Positions 1-9,027 of a stretch of DNA of 64,000 bases are shown piece after piece. The stretch covers positions 744,001 through 808,000 of the forward strand of contig CBDEHK010000001.1 in the NCBI GenBank assembly GCA_965238305.1. Reading direction: 5' to 3'. Positions within the stretch are counted from its first letter, which is position 1. Each line of letters opens with the position of its first letter. Below the pieces are notes generated by a model, which made no database searches, had not been told where the DNA came from, and saw only the letters and a program-made list of their open reading frames with translations. Position numbers and translations under genes: made by a program. Origin of the DNA: CBDCGJ01 sp965238305 (GTDB taxonomy: Bacteria > Pseudomonadota > Alphaproteobacteria > GCA-2731375).

Positions 1-1645
1 CGTAATATTCCCCCCACATCGGCCATTGCAGCTGCAATTGCGACGTCGGCGCCAACTCGGCCGGGCTCATCATCGCCGTGGCGATACCGTTTTCCAAACC
101 GAACCAAACTGACATCTGCGTGTCGCCAGAAAATACCCGATTGCGGAAGATTTCCCGCTGCGAAGGTTTGATGAACAGCTTGATGCCGATTTCGGCCCAA
201 TTTTCGGAAATCAACTGCAGCACATCCACTTGTTCGGTCTCTTCGCCGGCGGTTTCGACAATTATCTCCATTGGCCGTCCGTCCGGCAAAAGGCGGATGT
301 CGTCGTCGTCAAACTGATCCAGCCCCATATCGTCGAGAATTTCATTGGCCGCGTCGACGTCGTAGTCGGTCCAGATCTTTTGAAATTCTTCTTTGAACAG
401 CGGACTGGAGGGCAATAGGGTATTGTTGCCTTCGATGGCGAGGCCGAAATAGAGGGTTTCATTGATTAGTGTGCGGTCGATGGAGAGGCTCAGGGCGCGA
501 CGAAAACGGACGTCCCGCATCAATTTGCGCCAGACCGGATCATTGACGTTCATGTTCGGGAACAAGGCCAAGTGCGAACCCTTAGCGATATTCCAAAGAT
601 AGGTCTTAAATTCGCCCTCGTCCTGATGTTCTTTCAGAAAAGTGTAATTGTTAAACGCCACATTTCGCGATTGTAGATCAACTTCGCCGGTGCCGGCCTT
701 GGCCGGGATCAACTTGCCATCGGAGACCGCCAAGATGATGCGATCGAAATAGGGCAATTGCTGACCGGTTTCGTCGACCCGGTGGAAATAGGGATTGCGC
801 TCGCCGATGAAGCGCACCGCCGGCGGCCGGGTGTTATTACGCCACGGCTGCAAAGTTGGCAGGTCCGGATTGTCAAAGCGGTACATATTGTCCAGGCGAT
901 TGTGCAGGCTGGCCCAATTGCGTGTGCGATGTTCTTTCAACAGCTTCTTCAAGCTCGCAGGATCGGCATAATCGCCGTGGAATTTTGAAAGATAGTGCGC
1001 TGGGCGATAAATAAACAGCGGCGACGCCCCGGCCAAGCGCGGCAAAAACATGTGGTTCGGTTTTTTCCAACTATAACGCACGGTGTGATCGTCGATGATC
1101 TCGAACTTCGGCGGCTCGCCATCCACCAGCATGTCGATGGGCGGTCCGGACGGCGACAGTTTTTTATAGTTCGCGACATTGTCCCAGTAATAAGCAAAAT
1201 CTTTCGCCGAAAAAGGCTCGCCATCGGACCAGCGGTGCCCTTTACGCAGCTTGAAAGTGAATATGCGTCCTTCGTGCACATCATAGGATTCCAGGATATC
1301 GGAGATAAATTCCAGTTTTTCATTATAACCGATAAGGCGGGCGTAACCGTAGACCACCAGCAGGCGGGTATCGCGGGCCCGCCCGATCAGGGTTTTCAGT
1401 TCACCGCTATATTGGCCGATGCTTTTACCGCTTGCCGCCATATTCAAGATCATCGGTTTTGTCGGTAACCGCGCCGCCACGGGCGGCAGATCGCCGGCGG
1501 CGACCTTGACGCTCAAGGACGGCGCTTCTTTATAATCTGCGGCAAATAATGATGTTGCCGTCACGGTCGCGATCGCTAAGACCAGCGCGCCGCCAATCAG
1601 GCGTTTGCACATTCCATCACGACCGGGCGACAAAACAGTTCCCAT
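1..1645 (-). CDS. ABC importer substrate-binding protein, family 5 (peptide type), 3' end outside window
   Basis: The gene reads leftward out of the window, so about 548 N-terminal residues are visible and the C-terminus is missing. It resembles periplasmic family 5 solute-binding proteins, which hand peptides or similar solutes to an ABC importer. A signal peptide is clear: Cys-Lys-Arg followed by a hydrophobic run (LIGGALVLAIATV) ending at Ala-Ala near residue 35. A family-typical WSDGEPFSAKDF stretch lies near residue 140, and ALSLSIDR further on. The start at 1645 is preferred because GGGAGAGGTGG lies about 8 nt upstream; an in-frame ATG at 1612 is the alternative. It lies 50 nt downstream of the double ATPase gene, so the two are probably co-transcribed; as in yejABEF, permease genes may follow beyond the left edge. 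The substrate cannot be told. Confidence 0.85.
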   Translation of the reverse strand, partial: MGTVLSPGRDGMCKRLIGGALVLAIATVTATSLFAADYKEAPSLSVKVAAGDLPPVAARLPTKPMILNMAASGKSIGQYSGELKTLIGRARDTRLLVVYGYARLIGYNEKLEFISDILESYDVHEGRIFTFKLRKGHRWSDGEPFSAKDFAYYWDNVANYKKLSPSGPPIDMLVDGEPPKFEIIDDHTVRYSWKKPNHMFLPRLAGASPLFIYRPAHYLSKFHGDYADPASLKKLLKEHRTRNWASLHNRLDNMYRFDNPDLPTLQPWRNNTRPPAVRFIGERNPYFHRVDETGQQLPYFDRIILAVSDGKLIPAKAGTGEVDLQSRNVAFNNYTFLKEHQDEGEFKTYLWNIAKGSHLALFPNMNVNDPVWRKLMRDVRFRRALSLSIDRTLINETLYFGLAIEGNNTLLPSSPLFKEEFQKIWTDYDVDAANEILDDMGLDQFDDDDIRLLPDGRPMEIIVETAGEETEQVDVLQLISENWAEIGIKLFIKPSQREIFRNRVFSGDTQMSVWFGLENGIATAMMSPAELAPTSQLQLQWPMWGEYY

Positions 1646-1695
1646 TCGCATCCACCTCTCCCAAACTCGTCGCCCTGCCCGACATCCTGTTTATG

Positions 1696-3570
1696 TTACA
1701 GTTTAGCGTCGGTGCTGGCGCGCACAAAATGCCCTTCTGTCGTTTCAATCATATCGACCTTTTCTTCTCCCGCAAGGGTGAAAGGTGCGGGCCATTCCGA
1801 GGGGATCGAAGCCTTGCCTTCCATCAGCGCGGTTAAATCCAGTCTAGCGTGTATATCCGCCTTCGGTACCGCCGCTAAAAGTGCCTTGGTATAGGGATGA
1901 ATGGGGTTCTCGAAGAGCATTTTACACGGCGCGGTCTCCACCACCCGGCCGGCACACATGACGGCGATACGATCGGCAACATAGTCGACAACGGCTAGAT
2001 TATGGGACACAAACATGTAAGTCAGACCCAATTCGTCCTGCAGATCCTTCAATAAATTCAACACTTGCGCCTGCACCGAAACATCCAGGGCCGAAACCGG
2101 CTCATCGCAGATCAATAGGTCCGGCTGCAGCGCCAAGGCCCGGGCGATCCCGATGCGTTGACGCTGACCGCCGGAAAAACTGTGCGGATACCGGCGCAGA
2201 AAACGCGGATCGAGGCCTACCAAATGCATCAATTCCTTGACCCGCTCGGCCCGCTCCTCCGCATCGCCGACATTATGGATCACCAGCGGTTCGGAAATGA
2301 TATCGTACACCGTCATCCGCGGATTGAGCGAGGAGAACGGGTCCTGAAAAATAAACTGCACCTTGCGGCGATAGTTAAAAAGCTCGGCCCCTTGTAATTC
2401 CAGTACATTCACCAGACGGCCGTGGTCGTTGTAGGTAATTTCGCCCTGATCGGGGGTAACGGCGCGCAAAATCATTTTCGACGTGGTGGTTTTGCCGCAG
2501 CCACTTTCGCCGACCAGGCCCAGGCATTCGCCGCGTTGAATGCTGAGGCTGATATTGTCGACGGCTAGAATTTCGCCACCCGGCTTGCCGCCTAACAGAC
2601 TGCGTTTGCGGGTACTGAAGGACTTGGAGAGATGCTGTACATTCAATAAAGGCGCGCTGTCGTCCACGCCTTCGGGCCACGGCTCTTTTTGTTTCAACAA
2701 GGCGCCGGCTTCGGCTTTGATCTCCCGCAACGGAACCAGGCGCTCGTCGGCGCCCATGCCGAAGCGCGGCACCGCATGCAGCAGGGCTTTCAGATAGGGA
2801 TGGCTGGCTTTGGCAAAGATATCCTCGACGCTGCCGCGTTCCATGATCTTGCCGTGATACATCACCACCACTTCATCGGCGACATTGGCGACGACGCCCA
2901 GATCATGGGTGATGATCAGGACCGCCATATGCAGCTCGTCTTTCATATCGTTAATCAGCTTCAGGATTTGCGCCTGAATGGTCACGTCCAAGGCGGTGGT
3001 CGGCTCGTCCGCGATTAACAATGCCGGCCGGCAAATCAACGCCATGGCGATCATCGCCCGTTGCCGCAAGCCGCCCGACAGTTCAAACGGATATTTGTGG
3101 ATCGCCTGCTCGGGTTCCGGAAAACTGATCAGGCGCAGCATTTCGACGGCCCGCTCCAGGCCGACTTTCTTGGCCATGTTCTGGTGCTGCAGCAACGCCT
3201 CCGAGATCTGATCGCCGATCGTATGCAGCGGCGACAAAGACGTCATCGGCTCCTGGAAGATCATCGAAATCCGCCCGCCCCGGATCATCCGCATATCCCG
3301 GCTATTGACCGGCAAGCGGGTGATATCGACGAACGAGCCCGGTTGATCGGGATCGAAAAACAGCACTTCGCCGTTGGTAATTTCCGCCGCCTTCGGCAGG
3401 ATGCGCATGATCGCCTGACTGACGACGGTTTTGCCGGACCCCGATTCGCCCACCAGCGCCACCGTTTTACCGGCTGGCACGGCGAAAGAAATCCCATCGA
3501 CTGCCTTCACCACGCCTTCGGCGGCGCGGAATTCGACGGCCAAGTCACGCAGGCGTAAAACGTTCGTCAT
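1696..3570 (-). CDS. ABC importer ATP-binding protein with two fused ATPase domains (YejF/DppDF-like)
   Basis: A cytoplasmic ATPase carrying both nucleotide-binding domains of a peptide-type importer in one chain (624 residues). Domain 1 has Walker A GESGSGKT (41-48), a Q-loop (Q106), signature LSGGLRQ (164-170) and Walker B LLIADEP (184-190). Domain 2 has GESGCGKT (354-361), signature FSGGQRQ (465-471) and Walker B LLICDEP (485-491). The HPYLKALL and HPYTKALL tails after each domain are typical of oligopeptide ATPases. All catalytic motifs look intact. The start at 3570 forms a 4-nt ATGA overlap with the upstream gene and has AGGGGAA just before it; the frame is open further upstream (to 3609) but that part overlaps the neighbour. 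It should power the importer whose binding protein follows at 1645. Confidence 0.92.
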   Translation of the reverse strand: MTNVLRLRDLAVEFRAAEGVVKAVDGISFAVPAGKTVALVGESGSGKTVVSQAIMRILPKAAEITNGEVLFFDPDQPGSFVDITRLPVNSRDMRMIRGGRISMIFQEPMTSLSPLHTIGDQISEALLQHQNMAKKVGLERAVEMLRLISFPEPEQAIHKYPFELSGGLRQRAMIAMALICRPALLIADEPTTALDVTIQAQILKLINDMKDELHMAVLIITHDLGVVANVADEVVVMYHGKIMERGSVEDIFAKASHPYLKALLHAVPRFGMGADERLVPLREIKAEAGALLKQKEPWPEGVDDSAPLLNVQHLSKSFSTRKRSLLGGKPGGEILAVDNISLSIQRGECLGLVGESGCGKTTTSKMILRAVTPDQGEITYNDHGRLVNVLELQGAELFNYRRKVQFIFQDPFSSLNPRMTVYDIISEPLVIHNVGDAEERAERVKELMHLVGLDPRFLRRYPHSFSGGQRQRIGIARALALQPDLLICDEPVSALDVSVQAQVLNLLKDLQDELGLTYMFVSHNLAVVDYVADRIAVMCAGRVVETAPCKMLFENPIHPYTKALLAAVPKADIHARLDLTALMEGKASIPSEWPAPFTLAGEEKVDMIETTEGHFVRASTDAKL

Positions 3571-4088
3571 GCTTCCCCTTTTGCGCCCGGCGCCTCTGCG
3601 GCCGGCCAATTATCGGCGTCAATGCCCAAGGATTTCAAGTTCGTCATTGTTGTTTGGCCAAGCGAGATTTGTGACTTCGGGACCGCTTGGCAAATATATT
3701 CGACGAGTTGTTGAAATTCCGAAACTTGAGAATCAATTCTGACCACCGTGTTGGCCCCGTCAAGGCGAATTTGTAGCCAACCGTTGCGGCGATCCCGCCG
3801 GGTAGAGAAATACCGCAGATCGATTTTCTCTACTTCCGCCCAACGCAGCTGGCGCGACAGGCCACCACTACTGCGAATACCGGTTTCGTCCAGGCTGACA
3901 CGGGTTAGCTGACGGTTCAGGGTACGGGCGCCATAGACGAAAAATATCGCTGCCAGTGACAACAATACGGTCAGCGCTATCCCGCCCAATTCCGTCAACA
4001 AAGCCGGCACTAAAACAAAAACCAAGCCGGTGCCGGCGCGAAAATAGTCGCCAATAATATTGTCCAGTGGATAAGTATGTGTCGTCAT
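3567..4088 (-). CDS. Small membrane protein of unknown function, PH-like cytoplasmic part possible
   Basis: A 173-residue protein. Residues about 20-55 form two closely spaced hydrophobic segments (FVLVPALLTELGGIALTV and LLSLAAIFFVYG), so it is probably an inner-membrane hairpin. The following stretch (about 60-120), with alternating hydrophobic strands and LRWAEVEKIDLRYF, resembles the bacterial PH-like domains found in small membrane proteins, but this is only a visual likeness. The C-terminus is Ala/Gly-rich. The start overlaps the upstream deacetylase-like gene by 4 nt and the stop overlaps the downstream ABC ATPase start by 4 nt. It therefore bridges the glycan operon and the ABC importer, and co-translation with both is likely. 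Function unknown. Confidence 0.75.
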   Translation of the reverse strand: MTTHTYPLDNIIGDYFRAGTGLVFVLVPALLTELGGIALTVLLSLAAIFFVYGARTLNRQLTRVSLDETGIRSSGGLSRQLRWAEVEKIDLRYFSTRRDRRNGWLQIRLDGANTVVRIDSQVSEFQQLVEYICQAVPKSQISLGQTTMTNLKSLGIDADNWPAAEAPGAKGEA

Positions 4089-4861
4089 GAGGCCACGTTA
4101 AAGATATCTGTCGCATTTTTCCAGTTTGCTGCGACGTGGCCGTTGGTGGCCTGGAATAATTGCGCCAAAAATGACCAACAGGCGTCATCATGGTCTAAAT
4201 GATGGCTCAGGACCCCGATGGCGTCTTCGCGGTTGGTTTCCCGCCGCTCTTTAAGTTCGTTGCATATTTGCGCCAGGGCTTGCCGGGCGCCGATGAAATC
4301 CCGGCCGCCGCGCCAATTGACGATGTCGATTTGGCAGTTTGCCGCCGTGACCCCATAGTCAGACAAATCCGAGCTTGGCCCGAAGGCGGAATATCCGGTG
4401 ATCTGGGCATTCTGTAACCTAGGCACCATGCCTGGGGCAAACCGGTTCCAAGGTGGGACAAAGACCGGCAAGGCGCTGTTCTTGAACAGCACCTTTAAAC
4501 CTTCGAAACCCAGCGAAATATCCGCCAACATGTCATAGGCGATGCGGTGGTTCGGGAATTCGGATTTCTTTTCTCCGGGATGGGCGTGATTTTCGTGACG
4601 GTAGCCATGCGACAGGATTTGTACCTGTTGGCCGTCGGCATTCGCCGCCATGACCCGATCCGCCAAGGCCTGGCTTGCCACCCCGCCGATCACCGCCAGT
4701 GCCAGGGGCACGCCCTGCACCCGCTGCAGGGTCAATAACTGTTGCAGCGCCGCGGTATCCGCTGTGGCGTCATCGTCACGCCACCAAAATTCAGCCGTTT
4801 GCCCGGCTGCTTGCCAGCGGTCGAGCTCGCTCGTCAGTTCCTCCCAGGCAATATCTACCAT
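4085..4861 (-). CDS. Polysaccharide-deacetylase-like protein
   Basis: A 258-residue protein with the look of the NodB/polysaccharide deacetylase superfamily (carbohydrate esterase 4 fold), which removes acetyl groups from glycans using a metal bound by Asp-His-His. Visible motifs: WRDDDA near residue 28 (the DD motif), HGYRHENH near residue 86 (metal His region), VPPWNRF near residue 137 and LSHHLDHDD near residue 218 (the late His). No signal peptide is seen, so it should act in the cytoplasm or on a lipid-linked intermediate. It overlaps the upstream glycosyltransferase by 7 nt and the downstream membrane protein by 4 nt. The operon context suggests it trims a sugar made by the neighbouring glycosyltransferases; the substrate is not known. 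Confidence 0.8.
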   Translation of the reverse strand: MVDIAWEELTSELDRWQAAGQTAEFWWRDDDATADTAALQQLLTLQRVQGVPLALAVIGGVASQALADRVMAANADGQQVQILSHGYRHENHAHPGEKKSEFPNHRIAYDMLADISLGFEGLKVLFKNSALPVFVPPWNRFAPGMVPRLQNAQITGYSAFGPSSDLSDYGVTAANCQIDIVNWRGGRDFIGARQALAQICNELKERRETNREDAIGVLSHHLDHDDACWSFLAQLFQATNGHVAANWKNATDIFNVAS

Positions 4862-6015
4862 GCCGCCGCCTCACTCCAGCCTTGCACCATTGTTGCCGCC
4901 GTTGCGGCACCGTCGGTATTGAGATCAAGATTTGCGCCGCGTCGTTTGGCCATCGCAATTTCGATCGCGATGGCCATGTTTTCTGGGTTCAAGTCAGCCT
5001 CCTCGATGGTTTCGATCAGGCCTCGTTCGGCCAATAGTTCGGCCCGCAAAGTTTGTTCGGTTTCCAAGCCGCCGGCATAAGGCACGATCAAAGCCCGGCA
5101 GTTGGCGTGTAACGCTTCCATGATGGTATTGTAGCCGCCCTGACTGATCGACAAGGCGCAATTCATCAGCAGGCTTGGAAAATCGCCCCGGGCCCTTTCG
5201 ATGATGACGCCGTCGCCAGCAAGTTCTTTCAAGGCTTGCAATTCTTCGCCGCTGGCGTTGACGCCAGCCAGGACGCGCCAGGTCAGGCTTTGGAAACCGG
5301 TCATAGATCGCGCCTGCAAGGCTGTGCGCAATAATTTTTCACCGACCGCGCCGCCCCCGGCGGAGACCAATATTTCCTCGTAACCGGGGCTCTCGGGGCC
5401 GCCCTTTTGACCGGTCGTATCGACCACATAACCGGTATAGGCGGTTTTATCTTGGATATCGTTGGCGAGGGGAAAAGTCCGTTCAAACGGGATCAGATTG
5501 GCGTCGCCATGCACCATGACATGATCGAAATAACGGTCGACGCGCTCGCGCATCTCGTCGATGCGTTCCGGTTTTGGCGACGCCACCAGAATATCGCGCA
5601 CCGAACTGACAATCACCGGGCGTTGCGGCGCCGCCAGCGCCGCGTCCAACAGCGGCAATAGTTCGAAACGCATTTGCCGCCGCCCGAAGGGATAAAGCTC
5701 CAAAATGATGACATGGGGTTGGCAATCCTGCCAGACCTTCAGTAATTGGTCCCGCCGTCGCATCCGCCAGGCATCGTCAATCGGTTGGTCAAATTCATCG
5801 ACCAGCTCTTTGAAAAAAAGGTCGGTGGCCCGGGTTGGCGGCAATTGCACAAGTTTGCCGCCACCCAGGTTCAGATTTGGAATTTCCGTGCCGCCGGACA
5901 CATAAGTCACCTCCAGACCGGCGGCCTGCATGGCCCGCGCAATGGTGGCGCCACGACGTTGATGGCCGATCCCTAGCAAATGCTGAACATAAAATAGAAC
6001 CCGTTTGGCGCTCAC
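4855..6015 (-). CDS. MurG-like glycosyltransferase (GT28-type fold)
   Basis: A 386-residue GT-B glycosyltransferase resembling MurG/UDP-GlcNAc transferases. The N-terminal part has VLFYVQHLLGIGHQRRG, the glycine-rich acceptor loop; the C-terminal part has ISQGGYNTIMEAL and RALIVPYAGGLETEQ, the sugar-nucleotide binding region of GT28 proteins. The start is a GTG at 6015, chosen because it overlaps the upstream stop by 4 nt (GTGA) and the protein then begins directly at the first Rossmann strand; the frame is open further to 6231 but that part lies over another gene. It is a paralogue of the gene at 9028-10242: both share YTGY, GGG-GE, GGYNT and RALIVP motifs. Donor and acceptor are unknown. 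It is not likely to be the true MurG, as there is no cell-wall gene cluster here. Confidence 0.87.
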   Translation of the reverse strand: MSAKRVLFYVQHLLGIGHQRRGATIARAMQAAGLEVTYVSGGTEIPNLNLGGGKLVQLPPTRATDLFFKELVDEFDQPIDDAWRMRRRDQLLKVWQDCQPHVIILELYPFGRRQMRFELLPLLDAALAAPQRPVIVSSVRDILVASPKPERIDEMRERVDRYFDHVMVHGDANLIPFERTFPLANDIQDKTAYTGYVVDTTGQKGGPESPGYEEILVSAGGGAVGEKLLRTALQARSMTGFQSLTWRVLAGVNASGEELQALKELAGDGVIIERARGDFPSLLMNCALSISQGGYNTIMEALHANCRALIVPYAGGLETEQTLRAELLAERGLIETIEEADLNPENMAIAIEIAMAKRRGANLDLNTDGAATAATMVQGWSEAAAW

Positions 6016-6620
6016 ACCGTCTCGCTTTTCAGGCTGCTTTCGAAGGGGATGTTCATTTCTTTCGGTTTGGGCTGAGCCGCTTGATCGAGGGTGAAGAGAT
6101 GAATTTGTTCCCAGCGCAATTTGACCGGCGGCCGGCCCAACATATTCCAATCGTAAGCGTCCGCCATGATCGCGCGAATGACGCTTTTGTGGGCGACGGC
6201 GATATGCAGGCCACCCGCCCGGTGCAGGCAATCCAGAAAAGGCTGCAAACGTTGACGGACCAGGCGCGGACTTTCCCCGTCCGGCGGCTGAAAATCCAAA
6301 CCTTGGTCTTCCATCGCCGCCATATCAAGGGCCGGGTCCTGGCGCAGGCTTTCCAAGGTCCGCCCTTCGAAGACGCCAAAATCCATTTCGATCAGACAAG
6401 GTTCTATACGGGCCTCGTGATGTCCCAGCAGGGTCGCGGTTTCCCGGGTGCGCCGGAGGGGACTGGTGTGCCATTGCGCCTGGGCGAAGCGGGCCGGCAA
6501 GCGCCGAGTGGAAATTTCCAGCCGCCCTTCCGGCGCCAACGAAATGTCGGATCGCCCGGTCAGGCGCCCGGCTTTGTTCCATTCCGTTCGGCCATGGCGA
6601 ATGAAAGCCAGTTCAGTCAT
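6012..6620 (-). CDS. Histidine phosphatase family protein (phosphoglycerate-mutase-like)
   Basis: A 202-residue protein of the histidine phosphatase superfamily. The catalytic RHG motif is at residues 8-10 (AFIRHGRTEWN), followed by TSPLRRTRETA, the usual second arginine region, and VAHKSVIRAIMADA, which carries the second catalytic histidine. Such enzymes remove phosphate from sugar phosphates, nucleotides or other small molecules; the substrate cannot be told. It is embedded in a glycosyltransferase operon with 4-nt overlaps at both ends (ATGA at its start, GTGA at its stop), so a phosphosugar or nucleotide-sugar by-product is a plausible substrate. This is inference from position only. Confidence 0.87.
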   Translation of the reverse strand: MTELAFIRHGRTEWNKAGRLTGRSDISLAPEGRLEISTRRLPARFAQAQWHTSPLRRTRETATLLGHHEARIEPCLIEMDFGVFEGRTLESLRQDPALDMAAMEDQGLDFQPPDGESPRLVRQRLQPFLDCLHRAGGLHIAVAHKSVIRAIMADAYDWNMLGRPPVKLRWEQIHLFTLDQAAQPKPKEMNIPFESSLKSETV

Positions 6621-7753
6621 GTTGTCAACTCGTCGATCATCGTCTTCAGTTTCGCTGCCGCCTGCGCCAATGTCCGTTCCCCGCGAACAAAAGTTGCGGC
6701 GTTTTTGCTTAATTGCTGCCGATGTGCCCGATTTTCCAGCAATTCGTCAAGCGCTTCTGCGAAATCGGCGCAATCGCCAACTTTGGTCAACCGCCCTGTT
6801 TGCCCATCCCGGACGACGTCGTGGACACCCGCCTCACCGCCGGCCACCACGGGCAGGCCCGCTGCCTGTGCTTCCAACAGCGCCATGCCGTAGGCTTCGT
6901 TGAGTGCCGGCCAAGCATAAATGTCACTGGCGGTGTAACATTTATGCACGTCCTCGCCCGCCAAAGCGCCGGCAAAACGCACTTTGTCGCCAAAGCCGGC
7001 GAACAATTGTTTCACCTGCGTTTGCTCCTCCCCGTCGCCAACCACCAGGAATTGCCAGTTCCGATGCGAAAGTTTGGCCAACGCGGCGGCCAAGACGGTA
7101 TAAGACGGCAGCTTGTCGCGCCGCCGCATCATTGCGACGCATAACAGCCAAGTTTTCGCCGGGTCCAAGTCATATCTCGCCGCTACGTCGCGCCTGGCCA
7201 ATTCCCGGTCCAGTGGCGGCGCCACATCCAAGTACGGTGGAAAATACTGCGCCACTTGTGCCGCCGGGCGCAGCGCCTCGACGCAAGCCAGATCCAACCG
7301 GGTCATGCAGAGAATGCGATCGGCTTGCCGAAAAGCTTGTTCGGCGGCACGGTAATTCAGGGCCCAATTGCCGGTCGCCTGTTTTGGCGCGTGCGACGCT
7401 TCGGCAACGACATAGGGAATATTCAAAGCTCTGGCAATTGTCGGGCCCAGCCAGTCGGGCGCCTTGTGATACAGATGATAGGTGAACCAAAGCTCCGGCA
7501 TTGCCGCCGTCCCGTTTTGATAGGCGGCCAGCAATTGGGCGGCGACGGCTTCGCCTTCCGCCTGCAATTTCCGCTGCAAAACGGCCTCACCAAGTTTGTC
7601 ATAGGCTTTGAATTCGCTGGCGACCGCAACGTCATAGTCGGCCATGGTCAGGGCGGCGACAAATAGTTTGGCCATTTCCCGATCGCCGGAGGGGACCGGG
7701 TGATGGGGTGACTTCATGGGCGCATAAAAGGCGATGTGCCGGGCTCGGGTCAT
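6617..7753 (-). CDS. Glycosyltransferase, GT4-type (GT-B fold)
   Basis: A 378-residue glycosyltransferase. The C-terminal half has the retaining GT4 pattern: YTASDIYAWPALNEAYGMALLEA contains the usual E-x7-E pair for binding the nucleotide sugar, then AGLPVVAGGEAGVHDVV. The N-terminus (HIAFYAPMKSPHHPVPSGDREMA) has the Gly-containing loop common to GT-B proteins. It would transfer a sugar from a nucleotide donor to a glycan acceptor in the cytoplasm. Start at 7753 overlaps the upstream glycosyltransferase stop by 4 nt and the gene overlaps the phosphatase by 4 nt at its end. Donor and acceptor unknown. Confidence 0.88.
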   Translation of the reverse strand: MTRARHIAFYAPMKSPHHPVPSGDREMAKLFVAALTMADYDVAVASEFKAYDKLGEAVLQRKLQAEGEAVAAQLLAAYQNGTAAMPELWFTYHLYHKAPDWLGPTIARALNIPYVVAEASHAPKQATGNWALNYRAAEQAFRQADRILCMTRLDLACVEALRPAAQVAQYFPPYLDVAPPLDRELARRDVAARYDLDPAKTWLLCVAMMRRRDKLPSYTVLAAALAKLSHRNWQFLVVGDGEEQTQVKQLFAGFGDKVRFAGALAGEDVHKCYTASDIYAWPALNEAYGMALLEAQAAGLPVVAGGEAGVHDVVRDGQTGRLTKVGDCADFAEALDELLENRAHRQQLSKNAATFVRGERTLAQAAAKLKTMIDELTT

Positions 7754-9003
7754 GAGGCTTCCCCAAGGGCCGCCTCCAGCAAGGCAAATTGCGCCGCCAA
7801 GGGTCCGATCATGTTGTTGAAGTCGAAATGCGTGCGCACTCTGGTTTCGCCGGCGGCGGCCAATTTTTGGCGCAATACCGGATCGCGCATCAGCTTCGCA
7901 AGCGCCGCGGCAAGGACAGCGGAGTCACCGGGCGGCACTAACAGGCCGGTTTCACGGTCGATGATCAGTTCTGGGATTGCTGAAACCGTGGTGGAGATAC
8001 AGGCGAGGCGTTGGCTTTGGGCTTCCATCAACACATTTGGTAAGCCGTCCTGATCCCCACTTTTGTCTTGTAAGGCGGGCAGGACAAAAATATCGGCGCG
8101 GCGATAGGCCGCCAGAACCTCTTCCTGTGGGCGGGCGCCCAGCCATTCGATGCGGGCGCTTAACCCCAGCTCTTTCGCCGTGGTTTTTAAGCTCGCCAAC
8201 AAGGGGCCGCCGCCGATATGGATCAGCCGCCATTGCAGGTCTTTTGGCAGTTGCGCCAGTGCCGCCAATAAATCGGCGAAACCTTTTTTTGGCACGGCCC
8301 GACCCACCGCCAGTAGTTCGAGAATGCCGTTATCTTCCCGGCGGCCAAGCATCGCCGGGAACCGGGCTAAATCGATACCATGATAGTTGAGCCGCACTTT
8401 TTGATCATGACCGCCGCTGGCCGCCAAAGCTGCCAGGTGATCGCGGGCGTAACCGCTGCAGGTGGTAAGCCATTGGCAGGCTGCAAGTTTCTCGGTTTTT
8501 TCCCAGTCAGGGGAGGTCCAAATATCTTTCGCGTGCGCGGAGACACTCCATGTCAGGCCGCGCAAGGTTGCCGCGTAGCGGGCCACGGACGCCGGCGTAT
8601 GCAGAAAATGAGCGTGAATGTGGCGAATATCCGCCGGCAGTTCCTGGGCCAGGACCATGGCCTGGCCGAAACGCCGAATTCGGTTGGAACTGCGGTCGCG
8701 CCATAAGTCGCGCCACCAGATCTTGCGGGCTGCTCTATAGGTTGGCAAACGGCGCGCCGCCCACCAGGCCCGAAAAACCCGTCGCGGCTCCTGATAAAGA
8801 TATTCCGGCAGGTAATTTACCGGGGCTTGGATTTCTTGGTGAATGGGGTGTTGGTGCGGGTCGGTCGGATGGCGCAGCGAGACGATGCGGATATCCAGAC
8901 CGCGCACTTCCAAGGCGCGAATTTCCTGGGCGATAAAGGTTTCTGAAAGGCGCGGATAACCCTTGAGGACAAATGCAACGGGCGACACGGGCGCGGCTTT
9001 CAA
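7750..9003 (-). CDS. Glycosyltransferase, GT4-type (colanic-acid/EpsF-like)
   Basis: A 417-residue GT-B protein similar in layout to exopolysaccharide glycosyltransferases: FVLKGYPRLSETFIAQEIRALE at the N-terminus is the hallmark opening of the colanic acid/amylovoran-type subgroup, HIHAHFLHTPASVA follows, and the C-terminal part has ADIFVLPALQDKSGDQDGLPNVLMEA with the paired acidic residues for the nucleotide sugar. The start appears to be TTG at 9003, with AAAGGAC about 10 nt upstream. The 3' end overlaps the next gene by 4 nt (ATGA), while 24 nt separate it from the upstream MurG-like gene. It probably adds a sugar to an exported glycan; which one is not known. Confidence 0.88.
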   Translation of the reverse strand: MKAAPVSPVAFVLKGYPRLSETFIAQEIRALEVRGLDIRIVSLRHPTDPHQHPIHQEIQAPVNYLPEYLYQEPRRVFRAWWAARRLPTYRAARKIWWRDLWRDRSSNRIRRFGQAMVLAQELPADIRHIHAHFLHTPASVARYAATLRGLTWSVSAHAKDIWTSPDWEKTEKLAACQWLTTCSGYARDHLAALAASGGHDQKVRLNYHGIDLARFPAMLGRREDNGILELLAVGRAVPKKGFADLLAALAQLPKDLQWRLIHIGGGPLLASLKTTAKELGLSARIEWLGARPQEEVLAAYRRADIFVLPALQDKSGDQDGLPNVLMEAQSQRLACISTTVSAIPELIIDRETGLLVPPGDSAVLAAALAKLMRDPVLRQKLAAAGETRVRTHFDFNNMIGPLAAQFALLEAALGEAS

Positions 9004-9027
9004 CGACAGCTGTCCTTTATGGCCGGT

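Noticed and set aside
5835..6893. A long open frame on the + strand (352 codons)
   Set aside because: It lies fully opposite the glycosyltransferase and phosphatase genes, which have clear motifs and coupled starts. Its product is Arg/Pro-rich with no domain; a shadow of the true genes.
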